Both the position numbers and the translations under genes were made by a program. Positions 1-8,425 of a stretch of DNA of 64,000 bases are shown one piece after another. Numbering within the stretch: position 1 is the first letter of the stretch; the number at the start of each line of letters is the position of its first letter. The notes beneath the pieces are model-generated. The model saw only the letters and a list, made by a program, of their open reading frames with translations, had not been told where the DNA came from and did no database searches. Source of the DNA: a virus; IMG/VR virus record IMGVR_UViG_3300037245_001419, positions 147,778 through 211,777 of that record, one strand, 5' to 3'.

Positions 1-141
1 ATCGTACCGCACAAGATTGTCATTCAACATCATGTATTTGTAGTTGCCAACCAACAAGTTAAAATGAACCCCATCTTTTGAATCACGAGGATGGCTTAGC
101 AGCCATCTTAAATTAATTTTTCTATCATCAAGATTAGCCAT
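1..141 (-). CDS. Hypothetical protein, cut by window edge
   Basis: The first 47 residues are visible, starting MANLDDRKIN; the rest lies beyond base 1. The start overlaps the end of the upstream gene in an ATGGCTAA overlap, so the two are translationally coupled. No family recognised. Confidence 0.6.
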   Translation of the reverse strand, partial: MANLDDRKINLRWLLSHPRDSKDGVHFNLLVGNYKYMMLNDNLVRYD

Positions 142-592
142 TTTCAGCCTCCTTAGATTTTTTAGTTGCTAGATACTCAAGAGAGTATTTAATGTTATCG
201 GTTACTTCAGTTACATTAGAAAACAACATGTCTACCTTGTGGTAGTTATTATCATAAATCTTGTATAGCCGAAGACCGTCATCAAATATAATTAATGAAT
301 GCTGAGGGTATTGCTTCAATATTGTTTCAGTGTACTTCAAATCCATTAACGTCTGGTCTAGGTATGCTGCCTCGTGATTCTCCTCAAGTGTGTAATGCAT
401 GGGGGAACTATCACGTACTTTTTCACGCTTAATGTTTTCACATTTATTTTTAGTAATACGTTGTTGTATGCCAAAGCTGTTACCACGCTTATCAATAAGC
501 ACAAAGTTCATCTTAACACGAGTGTGTATTAAGTTATAACACGCTGAAAGCATCTTAGATGATTCGCTTAGTGTAAAATACCGTTCTGTCAT
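134..592 (-). CDS. Hypothetical protein, 152 aa
   Basis: Unrecognised soluble protein with no membrane segment. ATG start overlaps the upstream stop (ATGA), and its own end overlaps the next gene by 8 bases, so it sits in a tight leftward operon. The gene holds one ACTTCAGT motif. Confidence 0.75.
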   Translation of the reverse strand: MTERYFTLSESSKMLSACYNLIHTRVKMNFVLIDKRGNSFGIQQRITKNKCENIKREKVRDSSPMHYTLEENHEAAYLDQTLMDLKYTETILKQYPQHSLIIFDDGLRLYKIYDNNYHKVDMLFSNVTEVTDNIKYSLEYLATKKSKEAENG

Positions 593-813
593 GTTTCACC
601 CTCATAAGAGTTTATTATGTTTACCGCCTCTTCCATGCTATACGTTGGACTAGACTCACTGTCTCTATTTTTATCCATCCTAGCTACTTTCCAATAGTCC
701 GCAGTTCTAGAATTCTCAATATCATCTTCGGTTATTGTGCGTAATGCATCATTTAACCCAATCTGGCCGATCTTATAACACAAGTCATAGTCGGTTAACT
801 TTTTTACATCCAA
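589..813 (-). CDS. Hypothetical small protein, 74 aa
   Basis: Unrecognised. The in-frame start is TTG, chosen because GAGAGG lies 8 bases upstream; the nearby ATG is out of frame. Ends in an ATGA overlap with the next gene. Confidence 0.65.
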   Translation of the reverse strand: MDVKKLTDYDLCYKIGQIGLNDALRTITEDDIENSRTADYWKVARMDKNRDSESSPTYSMEEAVNIINSYEGET

Positions 814-841
814 TCCATTGACCTCTCCAACCCAGTGATTA

Positions 842-1078
842 TTATTCTTCCACGCTCTCTTTTACTACTTTAGTTTGATCTTCCTGACTGTCAATATACA
901 GCTGAAGCATACCACCGACAACGGCATCAAATGATACACTATAACCATCACATACAGTCATGATATGATCTATAGTTTCGTCGCTTATAGTAACATCTAT
1001 CTCTGATACTTTAGTCATGGATAGATGTTTTTCATACAATTTAAAGTATGATTTTTCTGGTACTTTTGGTGTATCCAT
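842..1078 (-). CDS. Hypothetical small acidic protein, 78 aa
   Basis: Unrecognised acidic protein. Starts in a TAATG overlap with the upstream gene. The C-terminal codons for TKVV contain the iterated motif ACTAAAGT (plus-strand ACTTTAGT near 876). Confidence 0.7.
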   Translation of the reverse strand: MDTPKVPEKSYFKLYEKHLSMTKVSEIDVTISDETIDHIMTVCDGYSVSFDAVVGGMLQLYIDSQEDQTKVVKESVEE

Positions 1079-1485
1079 TAATGCTCCTTCTCAGTGACTT
1101 CATCAACGAATTCCCATTTTTTGTCGGATGTATTGAATCTGTATATCATAACATCTTGATACTCAACTGCAATCTCAAGTATACCACTACGTATCATTTT
1201 ACCGCTAGTGATTGATTCGAAATACGCAAGTATCTCATCAACATCACTATAGTCTCTGAGATCACCATAGAAGATAACCGCACGACATGCAAGAGCGTTC
1301 TCAGTACCTGTCTTGATAAGCTTGTATTCCAGGCTACCTTCACTACCACACGGCAGTATAGTGTCTTCTACATCATTCTCCCATGTAGATATTTCACCTA
1401 GTTCTTTTTCTGTTATGATGGGTATACCTAGGGCAGGTATTCCGTCATATCTAATTGATGCATTTACATGAGTCCATTGGGACAT
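1078..1485 (-). CDS. Hypothetical protein, 135 aa
   Basis: Unrecognised soluble protein. ATG start two bases after the upstream stop and TAATG overlap with the downstream gene: part of the same leftward operon. Confidence 0.75.
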   Translation of the reverse strand: MSQWTHVNASIRYDGIPALGIPIITEKELGEISTWENDVEDTILPCGSEGSLEYKLIKTGTENALACRAVIFYGDLRDYSDVDEILAYFESITSGKMIRSGILEIAVEYQDVMIYRFNTSDKKWEFVDEVTEKEH

Positions 1486-1486
1486 A

Positions 1487-1768
1487 TTATTCCTCGTCTT
1501 TGTTGAATATTTCTATAACCTGTTTTACCTTGTCGATCATATGAAGATCATCGCAATAAAATACCCCATCACCAACAAACTCACGCTGTTGAGTAAGATA
1601 AAAGTCAGGAACTTTATCCACTTTAGTTACTTCCTTCAAGACATTAGCTAAAGCAATCATTTTATACTTATCATCCATTTTTGTATCTTCACATACATCA
1701 GTACAAGAAGTAAAAGCTAAAGCACCGATTATTAACTGTGCTTCTTTTTTAGTAATTTCTATTTTCAT
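1487..1768 (-). CDS. Hypothetical protein, 93 aa, operon head
   Basis: First gene of the leftward operon covering the left end. Starts MKIEITKKEAQ. No family recognised. A divergent promoter region lies immediately upstream. Confidence 0.75.
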   Translation of the reverse strand: MKIEITKKEAQLIIGALAFTSCTDVCEDTKMDDKYKMIALANVLKEVTKVDKVPDFYLTQQREFVGDGVFYCDDLHMIDKVKQVIEIFNKDEE

Positions 1769-1799
1769 AAGTTATTTCACAAAAGTGGCGTATATGTAA

Positions 1800-1828
1800 T
1801 AAAATAACAAAATAAAAGTTATTGTCAA
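1800..1828 (-). promoter_or_regulatory. Promoter of the left-end leftward operon
   Basis: On the minus strand TTGACA, a 17-base spacer and ATTTTA. The -10 is poor, so the exact position is uncertain. Confidence 0.5.
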
Positions 1829-1840
1829 TGTATTTTTTTA

Positions 1841-1869
1841 TTGAAATTAATAATTATATTTACTATACT
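1841..1869 (+). promoter_or_regulatory. Promoter of the rightward ligase operon
   Basis: TTGAAA, 17 bases, TATACT, about 35 bases ahead of the zinc-ribbon gene; TTGGAGTTAAT supplies its ribosome site. It stands back to back with the leftward promoter. Confidence 0.65.
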
Positions 1870-1904
1870 TATTATATAATATATGTACTAAGATTGGAGT
1901 TAAT

Positions 1905-2105
1905 ATGATTATTTGTGTTGAGTGTCACACAGAGATGAAAGTTGAGAAAAATGGTGTTGTTGTCCGCTATGGTGGAAACCACTGTTACTCAGGAGACAGT
2001 TGGAAATGCCCTACATGCGGTAAAATGGTAATCAATTGCAATAACAGCCCGTACCCTTCAGATGAACCTTTAGATCCGAAACACGATATCGAAATGAATC
2101 AATGA
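1905..2105 (+). CDS. Zinc-ribbon protein, 66 aa
   Basis: Cys4 and Cys7 (CVEC) with Cys35 and Cys38 (CPTC) form a likely zinc ribbon; Cys27 is an extra cysteine. Role unknown; nucleic-acid binding is plausible. It opens the rightward operon and overlaps the ligase start (ATGA). Confidence 0.8.
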   Translation: MIICVECHTEMKVEKNGVVVRYGGNHCYSGDSWKCPTCGKMVINCNNSPYPSDEPLDPKHDIEMNQ

Positions 2106-3124
2106 TAAAAATAGTAGATGACTTACTGTACATGATTCGCCAGTTGAAAGCAGTTGAATTGTCAATAGACAAGCTAGACATTATAGAGAAATATCCTCAA
2201 TGTAGAAATTTATTGGAGATAACCTATAATCCTTTTAAGCACTTCGCAGTTGGTACAAAACAGATAGATAAAGAGTTAGAATCTACTTTAGTTGATATTC
2301 CGAAAATAGATAAGCCGTACATCATGATCCATCACTTCTACAATTTTTTAAACGATTCGTTGCTTAACAAAAGATACAGTCGTTCTGTAGGAATCAAAGC
2401 GATAAAGAGATGGTGTACAATATTTCCCGAATATGAGACCCTTATTATCAACATTTTCAATAAGAACTTGAAGTGTGGAATAGATGCTCAGCTTATCAAT
2501 TGTATCTATCCGAAACTTATACCAATGTTTAACCCTACACGACCCAAAATTTGGGATACGATGTGTCCTAAGAGGGTCTTTTCTGAGTACGTTACAATGG
2601 AGAAGGTTGAGGGCGAACTGGTCTACATGAGCATTAGAAACCGAAAGGTGAACATATATAGCAAGCACACCATACCTATTGTCACATTGAATTACCTTAA
2701 GGATGAAGTACAGTCATTTATCGACATTACTGATATTGATAATATCATGATTGAAGGTCATGTATTCATAGGCAACCAGAGCTTTGATGAGTCTCACCAG
2801 AGCATCGTTAGAGGCAGTAAGAAGTTAACTAATATAATATTTAAAGTGTATGACATACTAACCCTCGATGAGTTCGAGGTGTATTACGACGAGTCAAAAA
2901 AATACACAGATCGACATAAGAGATTCGCAGAGATGGGTTTCTCTAATTTAAGTATGATACAAGTCGTACCATACCAGCAGTATGATCCAAACGGTGAACA
3001 CATACTATCACACATGAAAACAACAATTTCCGATAACAATTGGAAAGGAGCAATTCTTCGTAAGAACATACCTTACGACATTAAAATTTCGTATAACATA
3101 ATTAAAGTATACCCCAATTCGTAA
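2102..3124 (+). CDS. ATP-dependent DNA ligase-like nucleotidyltransferase
   Basis: Would seal nicks through a lysyl-AMP intermediate. Seen: YNPFKHFAVG near residue 42, a phage-ligase N-terminal signature; candidate adenylated Lys168 in EKVEGEL, where the usual KxDG is KxEG; MIEGHVF (motif III, about 216); KVYDIL (about 248); KGAILRK (motif IV, about 315). The 340-residue chain stops just after the motif V region, so the C-terminal OB-fold domain of DNA ligases is not visible. It could act on RNA ends or need a partner; DNA ligase remains the best call. Confidence 0.75.
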   Translation: MIKIVDDLLYMIRQLKAVELSIDKLDIIEKYPQCRNLLEITYNPFKHFAVGTKQIDKELESTLVDIPKIDKPYIMIHHFYNFLNDSLLNKRYSRSVGIKAIKRWCTIFPEYETLIINIFNKNLKCGIDAQLINCIYPKLIPMFNPTRPKIWDTMCPKRVFSEYVTMEKVEGELVYMSIRNRKVNIYSKHTIPIVTLNYLKDEVQSFIDITDIDNIMIEGHVFIGNQSFDESHQSIVRGSKKLTNIIFKVYDILTLDEFEVYYDESKKYTDRHKRFAEMGFSNLSMIQVVPYQQYDPNGEHILSHMKTTISDNNWKGAILRKNIPYDIKISYNIIKVYPNS

Positions 3125-3140
3125 TTTTACGGAGGTAAAT

Positions 3141-3629
3141 ATGAAAACAATAATTAGTACAGGACTTCGAGGCGCAAGCCAAGGAGCTGTAGGAGCAGCA
3201 TTTATTAATGAGATAGCTGTAGATGGATATTGTCCAAAAGGATTTATCTTGCCAACAGGCAAGCAACCAGAACTCGCATCAATGGGACTCAAAGAGCATG
3301 AGTCAGACTCGGTTGTAGAGTGTTTTGAAGATAACATGAACGCATCAGACGGCACAATATTTTTCTTTATGGAGAGCCTGGTAGACCAACTCGATAAAGA
3401 GTTAATGGACATCGTTGAAGCGTCAAACACACCATCACTACTGATAGACCTTGATAGCCCTTTGGACGTAAGAATCGTTGAGAAATTTATCCAGAAAAAT
3501 GACATAGAGACCTTGCACGTAGACGGCTGTCAAGACTCGCCCCACGATAAAACCATATATAAGTTTGTGTGTGGATATGTAACTAAAGTAGTTAAGAACC
3601 TAAAACATGAGGCTTTATTCGAGCACTAG
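3141..3629 (+). CDS. SLOG-superfamily, molybdenum-carrier-like protein
   Basis: Resembles the putative molybdenum carrier family (MoCo_carrier, SLOG Rossmann fold): an ISTGLRGASQGAVGAA nucleotide-binding loop near the N-terminus, then DGYCPKGF, then an SDGTIFF strand. In phages such proteins probably bind nucleotides rather than cofactor. Strong ribosome site ACGGAGG. Length (162 aa) fits the family. Confidence 0.7.
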   Translation: MKTIISTGLRGASQGAVGAAFINEIAVDGYCPKGFILPTGKQPELASMGLKEHESDSVVECFEDNMNASDGTIFFFMESLVDQLDKELMDIVEASNTPSLLIDLDSPLDVRIVEKFIQKNDIETLHVDGCQDSPHDKTIYKFVCGYVTKVVKNLKHEALFEH

Positions 3630-3636
3630 GAGCAAC

Positions 3637-4125
3637 ATGAGCAAACCCTCACTACTAAGAAAAGAGATGGAAGACAGACGTATAGAGATGAAAGGAAAAT
3701 TAAATGCAGTTGAAGTAGAATTAGTACAGATACCAAATACCCACTTTAAGTCTGAAGAATGTCAACGTCTAAACTCCACAAAGAGATTATTAATTAAAGA
3801 ACTAAACAAATTAACTATAGGGATTAAGAATATCATGGAACTCGAATCAGACCCTAATGTAGTAAAACAAATGGATGACATCTATAAAAAACTTGAATCT
3901 GGCGAGATGTCACCATCTGACTTGCAGAACATGGTAGTCAAGATGGAGGGCGGTGTTGAAAATGACGATGATACCCCAGACTGGCTAACTGAAGTAGACG
4001 ATGATGAGAATGAAGATTCAGACACTATTGAACCAAAAAAAGAGGAAGAGGACGAAAAAGGAGTAAATACCGCTTCAGACGATGATATATCTCAATCTGT
4101 AGACGATCTACTCGACAATTTATAA
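3637..4125 (+). CDS. Acidic coiled-coil protein, 162 aa
   Basis: Starts MSKPSLL, chosen because AGGAGC precedes it; an upstream in-frame ATG lies inside the previous gene. The N-terminal half is charged and probably helical; the C-terminal third is very acidic and looks disordered. Function unknown; the composition resembles phage scaffold or inhibitor proteins, but this is only inference. Confidence 0.75.
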   Translation: MSKPSLLRKEMEDRRIEMKGKLNAVEVELVQIPNTHFKSEECQRLNSTKRLLIKELNKLTIGIKNIMELESDPNVVKQMDDIYKKLESGEMSPSDLQNMVVKMEGGVENDDDTPDWLTEVDDDENEDSDTIEPKKEEEDEKGVNTASDDDISQSVDDLLDNL

Positions 4126-4160
4126 ATAATTTCATAAACACCATATATCTAGGAGACAAG

Positions 4161-4562
4161 ATGAAAATAATCTGGAAAGATATAAAAGGGTTTGAAGGAA
4201 TTTATAAAATATCAAATACTGGCAGAGTAGTTCACAGTAAAACTCAAGCAGAACTCACAGGGCCGGACGTTACCTTAACTAAGAACAATACACGTTCAAA
4301 AGTTAAGATAACAAATATTATGAAGACTCACTACCCAGAGTTATTCGTAGTAAAAGAAATAGTTACAGATACTTTAGTTGAGACTTTAGTTGATGTGTTA
4401 GTGAAGGACATAACAGGCGAACAAAAACTTCTTGTCTTGTCCATCGAAGGAATTGAGTACACTTCTTATAGAGAAGCATCCGACAAATTGAACTTGAAAA
4501 CGTCTACCATAAAGAGACGGGTCAACTCAAAAAAGTTCGAGGCTTACTTAAGCTTAGAGTAA
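4161..4562 (+). CDS. NUMOD4/NUMOD1 DNA-binding protein without nuclease
   Basis: The N-terminus (WKDIKGFEGIYKISNTGRV, about residues 5-23) is a NUMOD4 module. The C-terminus (YTSYREASDKL...STIKRRV) matches the NUMOD1-type helix-turn-helix. These modules normally flank an HNH or GIY-YIG homing nuclease, and none is present in its 133 residues. It may be a remnant or a repurposed DNA-binding protein. Codons for DTLVETLVD carry two copies of the iterated motif. Confidence 0.75.
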   Translation: MKIIWKDIKGFEGIYKISNTGRVVHSKTQAELTGPDVTLTKNNTRSKVKITNIMKTHYPELFVVKEIVTDTLVETLVDVLVKDITGEQKLLVLSIEGIEYTSYREASDKLNLKTSTIKRRVNSKKFEAYLSLE

Positions 4563-4579
4563 CAATTTTTTCGGGAGAC

Positions 4580-4876
4580 ATGGTCATGATTATGAAAATT
4601 AATCATTATGACTTTCTAACAACATATCAACTAGATGATAGGTCTAGCTGGTATTTGTCTCTAAAACCAGAAAAGATGCAAAGAATAAATACGATTGTAT
4701 ACAGCGTATGTACATCTAATAGTTTAGCTCTTCTGTATTCGAAGTTCGAATCTAAAGAGTTTAAATATTTGAGTAACGATATAAACGAGTTGTGTAAAAT
4801 AAAGCTAAAACACAGTGAACCTATATTCATTGAAAGGAAATATAATTATGAGCAAAAAAAAAACATTCGGGATTGA
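4580..4876 (+). CDS. Small paralog family member A, 98 aa
   Basis: One of five small proteins here sharing a pattern near the C-terminus: a run like SNSLALLYSKFESKEF followed by IKLKHSEPI. Start ambiguous: GGGAGA lies close to the first ATG and fits the ATG at 4586 better. Confidence 0.7.
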   Translation: MVMIMKINHYDFLTTYQLDDRSSWYLSLKPEKMQRINTIVYSVCTSNSLALLYSKFESKEFKYLSNDINELCKIKLKHSEPIFIERKYNYEQKKNIRD

Positions 4877-5345
4877 CGATTACATTAATAAAGACCTGAA
4901 GCAGCTAGGTAAAGAAGAGGATACAACTTCTAAAAAAGCACCCAAGCTTACTATGTTACGCTATATGGTAACGCCTAGACAATTCAATCAAAACTTTGGT
5001 GAAAACAAACCAAATCTAGTTCAGCCTGTAGAAGAATTCAACATGAATAACGATGTGTACAACATGGTTTATGTTCTATTCAATCATGACAAAGAGATTT
5101 GGAGAATGTTTACCACCATGGAATCACAAGAGACTGTAGAGCTTATCAGAGATAATAAAGCTGGCCGTGTCGAGTTGATATGCCGTGAGAACTATCACGC
5201 TATCGTTAGACTTAAAGATGACAACAAAAAAATTCAAGAGCTTGCTGACTTCAAAAGAAAGTATAAGCAAAATATCGATGTGTATCATCTTGAATTAGAC
5301 TTCGCACAAGGTGTAAAGAAGTTCGTCGGTCAAGAAATAGCATAA
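4848..5345 (+). CDS. Hypothetical protein related to the small paralogs, 165 aa
   Basis: Starts MSKKKTFGIDD after GAAAGGAAA, overlapping the previous gene by 29 bases. The C-terminal half (NYHAIVRLKDDNKKIQELA, then a YKQNIDVYHLE stretch) follows the same layout as the neighbouring small paralogs, on a longer N-terminus. Confidence 0.75.
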   Translation: MSKKKTFGIDDYINKDLKQLGKEEDTTSKKAPKLTMLRYMVTPRQFNQNFGENKPNLVQPVEEFNMNNDVYNMVYVLFNHDKEIWRMFTTMESQETVELIRDNKAGRVELICRENYHAIVRLKDDNKKIQELADFKRKYKQNIDVYHLELDFAQGVKKFVGQEIA

Positions 5346-5665
5346 TGAAAACGGTCGTAAAATACGGATTCGACGACCATGGGAATAAGATAGAACCAGA
5401 AAATGTCGATGGAACCTTAAATGGTTCCGTTGGTATTTTATACTATGATATTAATGAAGGTCTTGATAGATTCACATTTTACCACCACGATGAAATAGAA
5501 TTAGCACAAGATATAATGGAATCTGGCAACTTGATTTCGTCTATATTAAACATCCGCAATAATAATAAATACATTTGTAGGTTGTGTGAATGGAGACTAA
5601 AGAATCGTAAGATTAAATTAGTATATGGTGATGAGAAATCCTATAACCCAAGTCTGTCTTGTTAA
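5345..5665 (+). CDS. Small paralog family member B, 106 aa
   Basis: Overlaps the upstream stop (TAATG). Carries the family pattern as LISSILNIRNNNKYICRL followed by WRLKNRKIKLV. Function unknown. Confidence 0.7.
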   Translation: MKTVVKYGFDDHGNKIEPENVDGTLNGSVGILYYDINEGLDRFTFYHHDEIELAQDIMESGNLISSILNIRNNNKYICRLCEWRLKNRKIKLVYGDEKSYNPSLSC

Positions 5666-6005
5666 GATACAAAAAATTTATACTGAAACACGATCAGTAG
5701 AGTATTTTCTTAAGGGTAAAATTACAGACGTATACAACTCAAAAAATTTCGATAACAGATTAAAAGCCTCATTTATAACTAACGATACTGGTTATAAATG
5801 GGGCTTCTTTCGTCACACCTACAGCGAAGAATTCTTTGAGCTTGTCACAGATATATGCTCCAACAATGCAATCGCAATAATCAACATGCAACATGAAGAA
5901 AAGTTTATAAGGAAGCTGGCTTGGTACAAACTGAAGTACAGGTCGTGTATTCCTATTAAGGAAAAGATAGTATTACAAACTCAAAAAAACAGACTCATGA
6001 ATTAA
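5625..6005 (+). CDS. Small paralog family member C, 126 aa
   Basis: Overlaps member B by 41 bases. Family pattern NNAIAIINMQHEEKFIRKLA followed by YKLKYRSCIPI. Function unknown. Confidence 0.7.
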   Translation: MVMRNPITQVCLVKIQKIYTETRSVEYFLKGKITDVYNSKNFDNRLKASFITNDTGYKWGFFRHTYSEEFFELVTDICSNNAIAIINMQHEEKFIRKLAWYKLKYRSCIPIKEKIVLQTQKNRLMN

Positions 6006-6007
6006 GA

Positions 6008-6241
6008 ATGTTCGTTACTATTCTTGTCAATTCAGTTTTGTTTAAACTGGTTAAATACGATGGGGATAAATTTGCAAATAAACTTCAGTTTCAAGTAATC
6101 AAATCAGACATACCTAAGATAATTTCGATATGTAAAAACAATGCTGCAGCCTTGATACATTCAAGAGATGATAGTGAACAGATAAGAAAATTTTGTGTGA
6201 TTAAGCTTAAGCATAAAGAGATGATTAAGATATTTTATTAA
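6008..6241 (+). CDS. Small paralog family member D, 77 aa
   Basis: Last gene of the rightward operon. Family pattern NNAAALIHSRDDSEQIRKF followed by IKLKHKEMIKI. Two hairpins follow at once. Confidence 0.7.
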   Translation: MFVTILVNSVLFKLVKYDGDKFANKLQFQVIKSDIPKIISICKNNAAALIHSRDDSEQIRKFCVIKLKHKEMIKIFY

Positions 6242-6270
6242 GGGAGAGGATGCGAGTGACACCCTCTCCC
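6242..6270. terminator. Hairpin after the rightward operon
   Basis: GGGAGAGG and CCTCTCCC pair over 8 bp between convergent operons. There is no clear T run, so the mechanism is uncertain. Confidence 0.6.
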
Positions 6271-6272
6271 TT

Positions 6273-6300
6273 ACACTGACCGAGGGTAAGAGGTCAGTGT
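6273..6300. terminator. Second hairpin between convergent operons
   Basis: ACACTGACC pairs with GGTCAGTGT, a perfect 9-bp stem that overlaps the end of the leftward membrane-protein gene. Confidence 0.55.
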
Positions 6301-6641
6301 TGAGGCTCTTCTTTACAATGTTTAACACGCCCACGCAAGTCTGTCATGACGATAAAATTTTCTCTTCCATAAGACTTGTATAGGTAATAATTAACTTTAT
6401 TTTTACAAACTATAATGGTATTTTGTTGTTTCTCAACATGAACATGCATTAACCCATGATGAGTATGTTCACCATTTACATTATCGACTGTCCTATTTTT
6501 GACACTTAAAGGAGATTCTACTGAATATAAAATAAGACCCCACAAAATTAAACCTATAAATGCAAAAATAATAGAATATTTTTTAAGTTTGTCACTCTCT
6601 TCTTTATTAACATCAAACATATATTTTAAATACCCTATCAT
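6294..6641 (-). CDS. Single-pass membrane protein, 115 aa
   Basis: One hydrophobic helix (YSIIFAFIGLILWGLILYSV, about residues 22-41) preceded by a charged stretch; the rest holds a His-rich patch (HTHHGLMHVHV). Last gene of the 6.3-8.3 kb leftward operon. Function unknown. Confidence 0.7.
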   Translation of the reverse strand: MIGYLKYMFDVNKEESDKLKKYSIIFAFIGLILWGLILYSVESPLSVKNRTVDNVNGEHTHHGLMHVHVEKQQNTIIVCKNKVNYYLYKSYGRENFIVMTDLRGRVKHCKEEPQH

Positions 6642-6653
6642 CAGTCACACCAA

Positions 6654-6875
6654 TTACTTGCCACGTCTTTTACGTCTTTCTCTTTTCTCTCGATTCTTTC
6701 TTTTGCCAGTAAATATCTTACCTAGCTCTGATCGGTTGTCATGCTTGCTGACTTGCATTAACTCTTCCTGTTTTGCTGTCATCTGCTCTCTATGCACTCG
6801 TTCATAACGCTCAGGGTCTAACCCTTTCATTTCTTCTTTGCTGAATTGCTCAATCATTCCTGTTCTTGTATCCAT
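6654..6875 (-). CDS. Small basic protein, 73 aa
   Basis: Very basic C-terminus (KNREKRERRKRRGK), which suggests nucleic-acid binding or disorder. No family recognised. Confidence 0.65.
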   Translation of the reverse strand: MDTRTGMIEQFSKEEMKGLDPERYERVHREQMTAKQEELMQVSKHDNRSELGKIFTGKRKNREKRERRKRRGK

Positions 6876-6886
6876 ACTTTACTCCT

Positions 6887-7234
6887 TTAACACCAACACG
6901 ATTCTAAACTTATTTTACTTAATGTTTCTTTATCTGTAACTACTTCTACTTCGATATTAAGTAACTTTCGTATATCGAACCCTTCTTTTCTTCTAAATGC
7001 CCTTGCCCAATAACCAACTTCGGAAGCTCGTATGAGAAGCTTGTTGTTATCAGCTATTTCTATTTCATTAACAGAAAAATAATGCACTTCTTTTTCATAG
7101 CACATTTTTAATTTGTCATTTTGCTTTAAAGTATCTTCTGAATGAAATTCTATTACACATCCATCTAAACCAATCATTCGTCCAGACCGTCTGTCACGCT
7201 CAGCAACTTTTATAGAAGCATTAATTATTTTCAT
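6887..7234 (-). CDS. Hypothetical protein, 115 aa
   Basis: Start taken at MKIINAS, which overlaps the upstream stop as ATGA just after GAGGAG. Predicted soluble, mostly beta. No family recognised. Confidence 0.7.
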   Translation of the reverse strand: MKIINASIKVAERDRRSGRMIGLDGCVIEFHSEDTLKQNDKLKMCYEKEVHYFSVNEIEIADNNKLLIRASEVGYWARAFRRKEGFDIRKLLNIEVEVVTDKETLSKISLESCWC

Positions 7235-7776
7235 GACTCCTCTTCCCCTATCCACTTCCTGTCTTGCAACAATTTAATAATCTCTTCTGCACTAGGTGAC
7301 TTAGGCATCGGCTTCCACAAAATGATCGGGTCGCATCGCTCTATACGATTTTCAGTGAGTTTTCCATCTTTTTCGAAACCATACGCACTAGTCATTTTAA
7401 ACCCGTCTTTTTTACGAAAAAACTCTTGATGTACGCTGGGCCTGTTTAACATAGTACCAGTCCAACAAGGATCATAATCAATAGCCAAAACATATGTACC
7501 AAATCTACCTTCTTGAATTTCTGGTAGTTGATCATCAACGAATATCCACTCGTCTTTTACCTTGTCCGCTATTGCTTCAGCTATGATTTCATCAGACCGT
7601 TTCTTTCTAGCTTCCCATGCTGAACCACCACAATCCTTACAAACCATTTTGTCGTGAAATTTAATTGGAATTATGAAAGCACTGGAAGAAATACAATGTG
7701 GATTGCCGCACTTGTAATAAACTTCTTCGGCTGCCAGTTCTTCTTTTACGATGGCTAGTATTTCTTCTTTATTCAT
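7231..7776 (-). CDS. DUF551-like protein with N-terminal zinc motif
   Basis: Start taken at MNKEEILAIV; the longer frame reads through the upstream gene. Two CxxC-type pairs (CGNPHC, CKDC) suggest a zinc ribbon. The C-terminal half (WIFVDDQLPE ... ILWKPMPKSP) matches the DUF551 layout common in phages. Role unknown. Confidence 0.7.
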   Translation of the reverse strand: MNKEEILAIVKEELAAEEVYYKCGNPHCISSSAFIIPIKFHDKMVCKDCGGSAWEARKKRSDEIIAEAIADKVKDEWIFVDDQLPEIQEGRFGTYVLAIDYDPCWTGTMLNRPSVHQEFFRKKDGFKMTSAYGFEKDGKLTENRIERCDPIILWKPMPKSPSAEEIIKLLQDRKWIGEEES

Positions 7777-8059
7777 AAGCAATAGGATATTGAGATTTAG
7801 GCTTGCACTGTATGATCTTGCTGTCTGTACCAAACTTTGCAGATAAAGAAAATATGTGGACACCAGCACTATAAACATATGTAACACCGTCTATACAAGC
7901 TGTTTTGCTATAGTGCTCTATTTGATTAATAAGTCTTTCCTCAGCTCTTTCACGTTCTTTTTTTGAATCGAAACCTTCGCACGCAACAGCGCAGAATAAT
8001 GCAACTATCAATATCACGATTAATGATAGTTGCAGATTAGGATGATCATTAATACACAT
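7769..8059 (-). CDS. Membrane-anchored or lipoprotein-like protein, 96 aa
   Basis: ATG in a TGATG overlap with the upstream gene. An N-terminal hydrophobic helix ends in VALFCAVAC followed by a charged region, so it is either a signal anchor or a weak lipobox. Confidence 0.65.
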   Translation of the reverse strand: MCINDHPNLQLSLIVILIVALFCAVACEGFDSKKERERAEERLINQIEHYSKTACIDGVTYVYSAGVHIFSLSAKFGTDSKIIQCKPKSQYPIAYE

Positions 8060-8328
8060 CAATTAAACTCATCAGGAACAGTAACTAACAGAGCATTCCC
8101 TATTATACAATCCATGTTAAAATATTTCCTAACATATTCAGTAGCCCTCAGATTGATTTGTTGGTCTTGTTTTAATCTACTCTCTTCATCAACCAGAAGA
8201 ACTGTGTCTTCGTCAATAGTGATCGCTTCCACCATCTCACAACCTATCAAATCGTAGTATGATTTCAGATGATCTTCACCAATTTCAACTGAAGTAACTT
8301 CACCATTTGTATTGTACAAAGTCGCCAT
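8059..8328 (-). CDS. Hypothetical protein, 89 aa, operon head
   Basis: First gene of this leftward operon, with AAAAGGAAATAAC ahead of ATG. No family recognised. Contains one ACTGAAGT motif. Confidence 0.7.
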   Translation of the reverse strand: MATLYNTNGEVTSVEIGEDHLKSYYDLIGCEMVEAITIDEDTVLLVDEESRLKQDQQINLRATEYVRKYFNMDCIIGNALLVTVPDEFN

Positions 8329-8425
8329 GTTATTTCCTTTTTATTTGCGTTCCCACATTAAATATAACTAAAAAATATTAATTGTGTTATACTTTTTTAA
8401 TAACAGATAAAAACGGAGTAAGATT

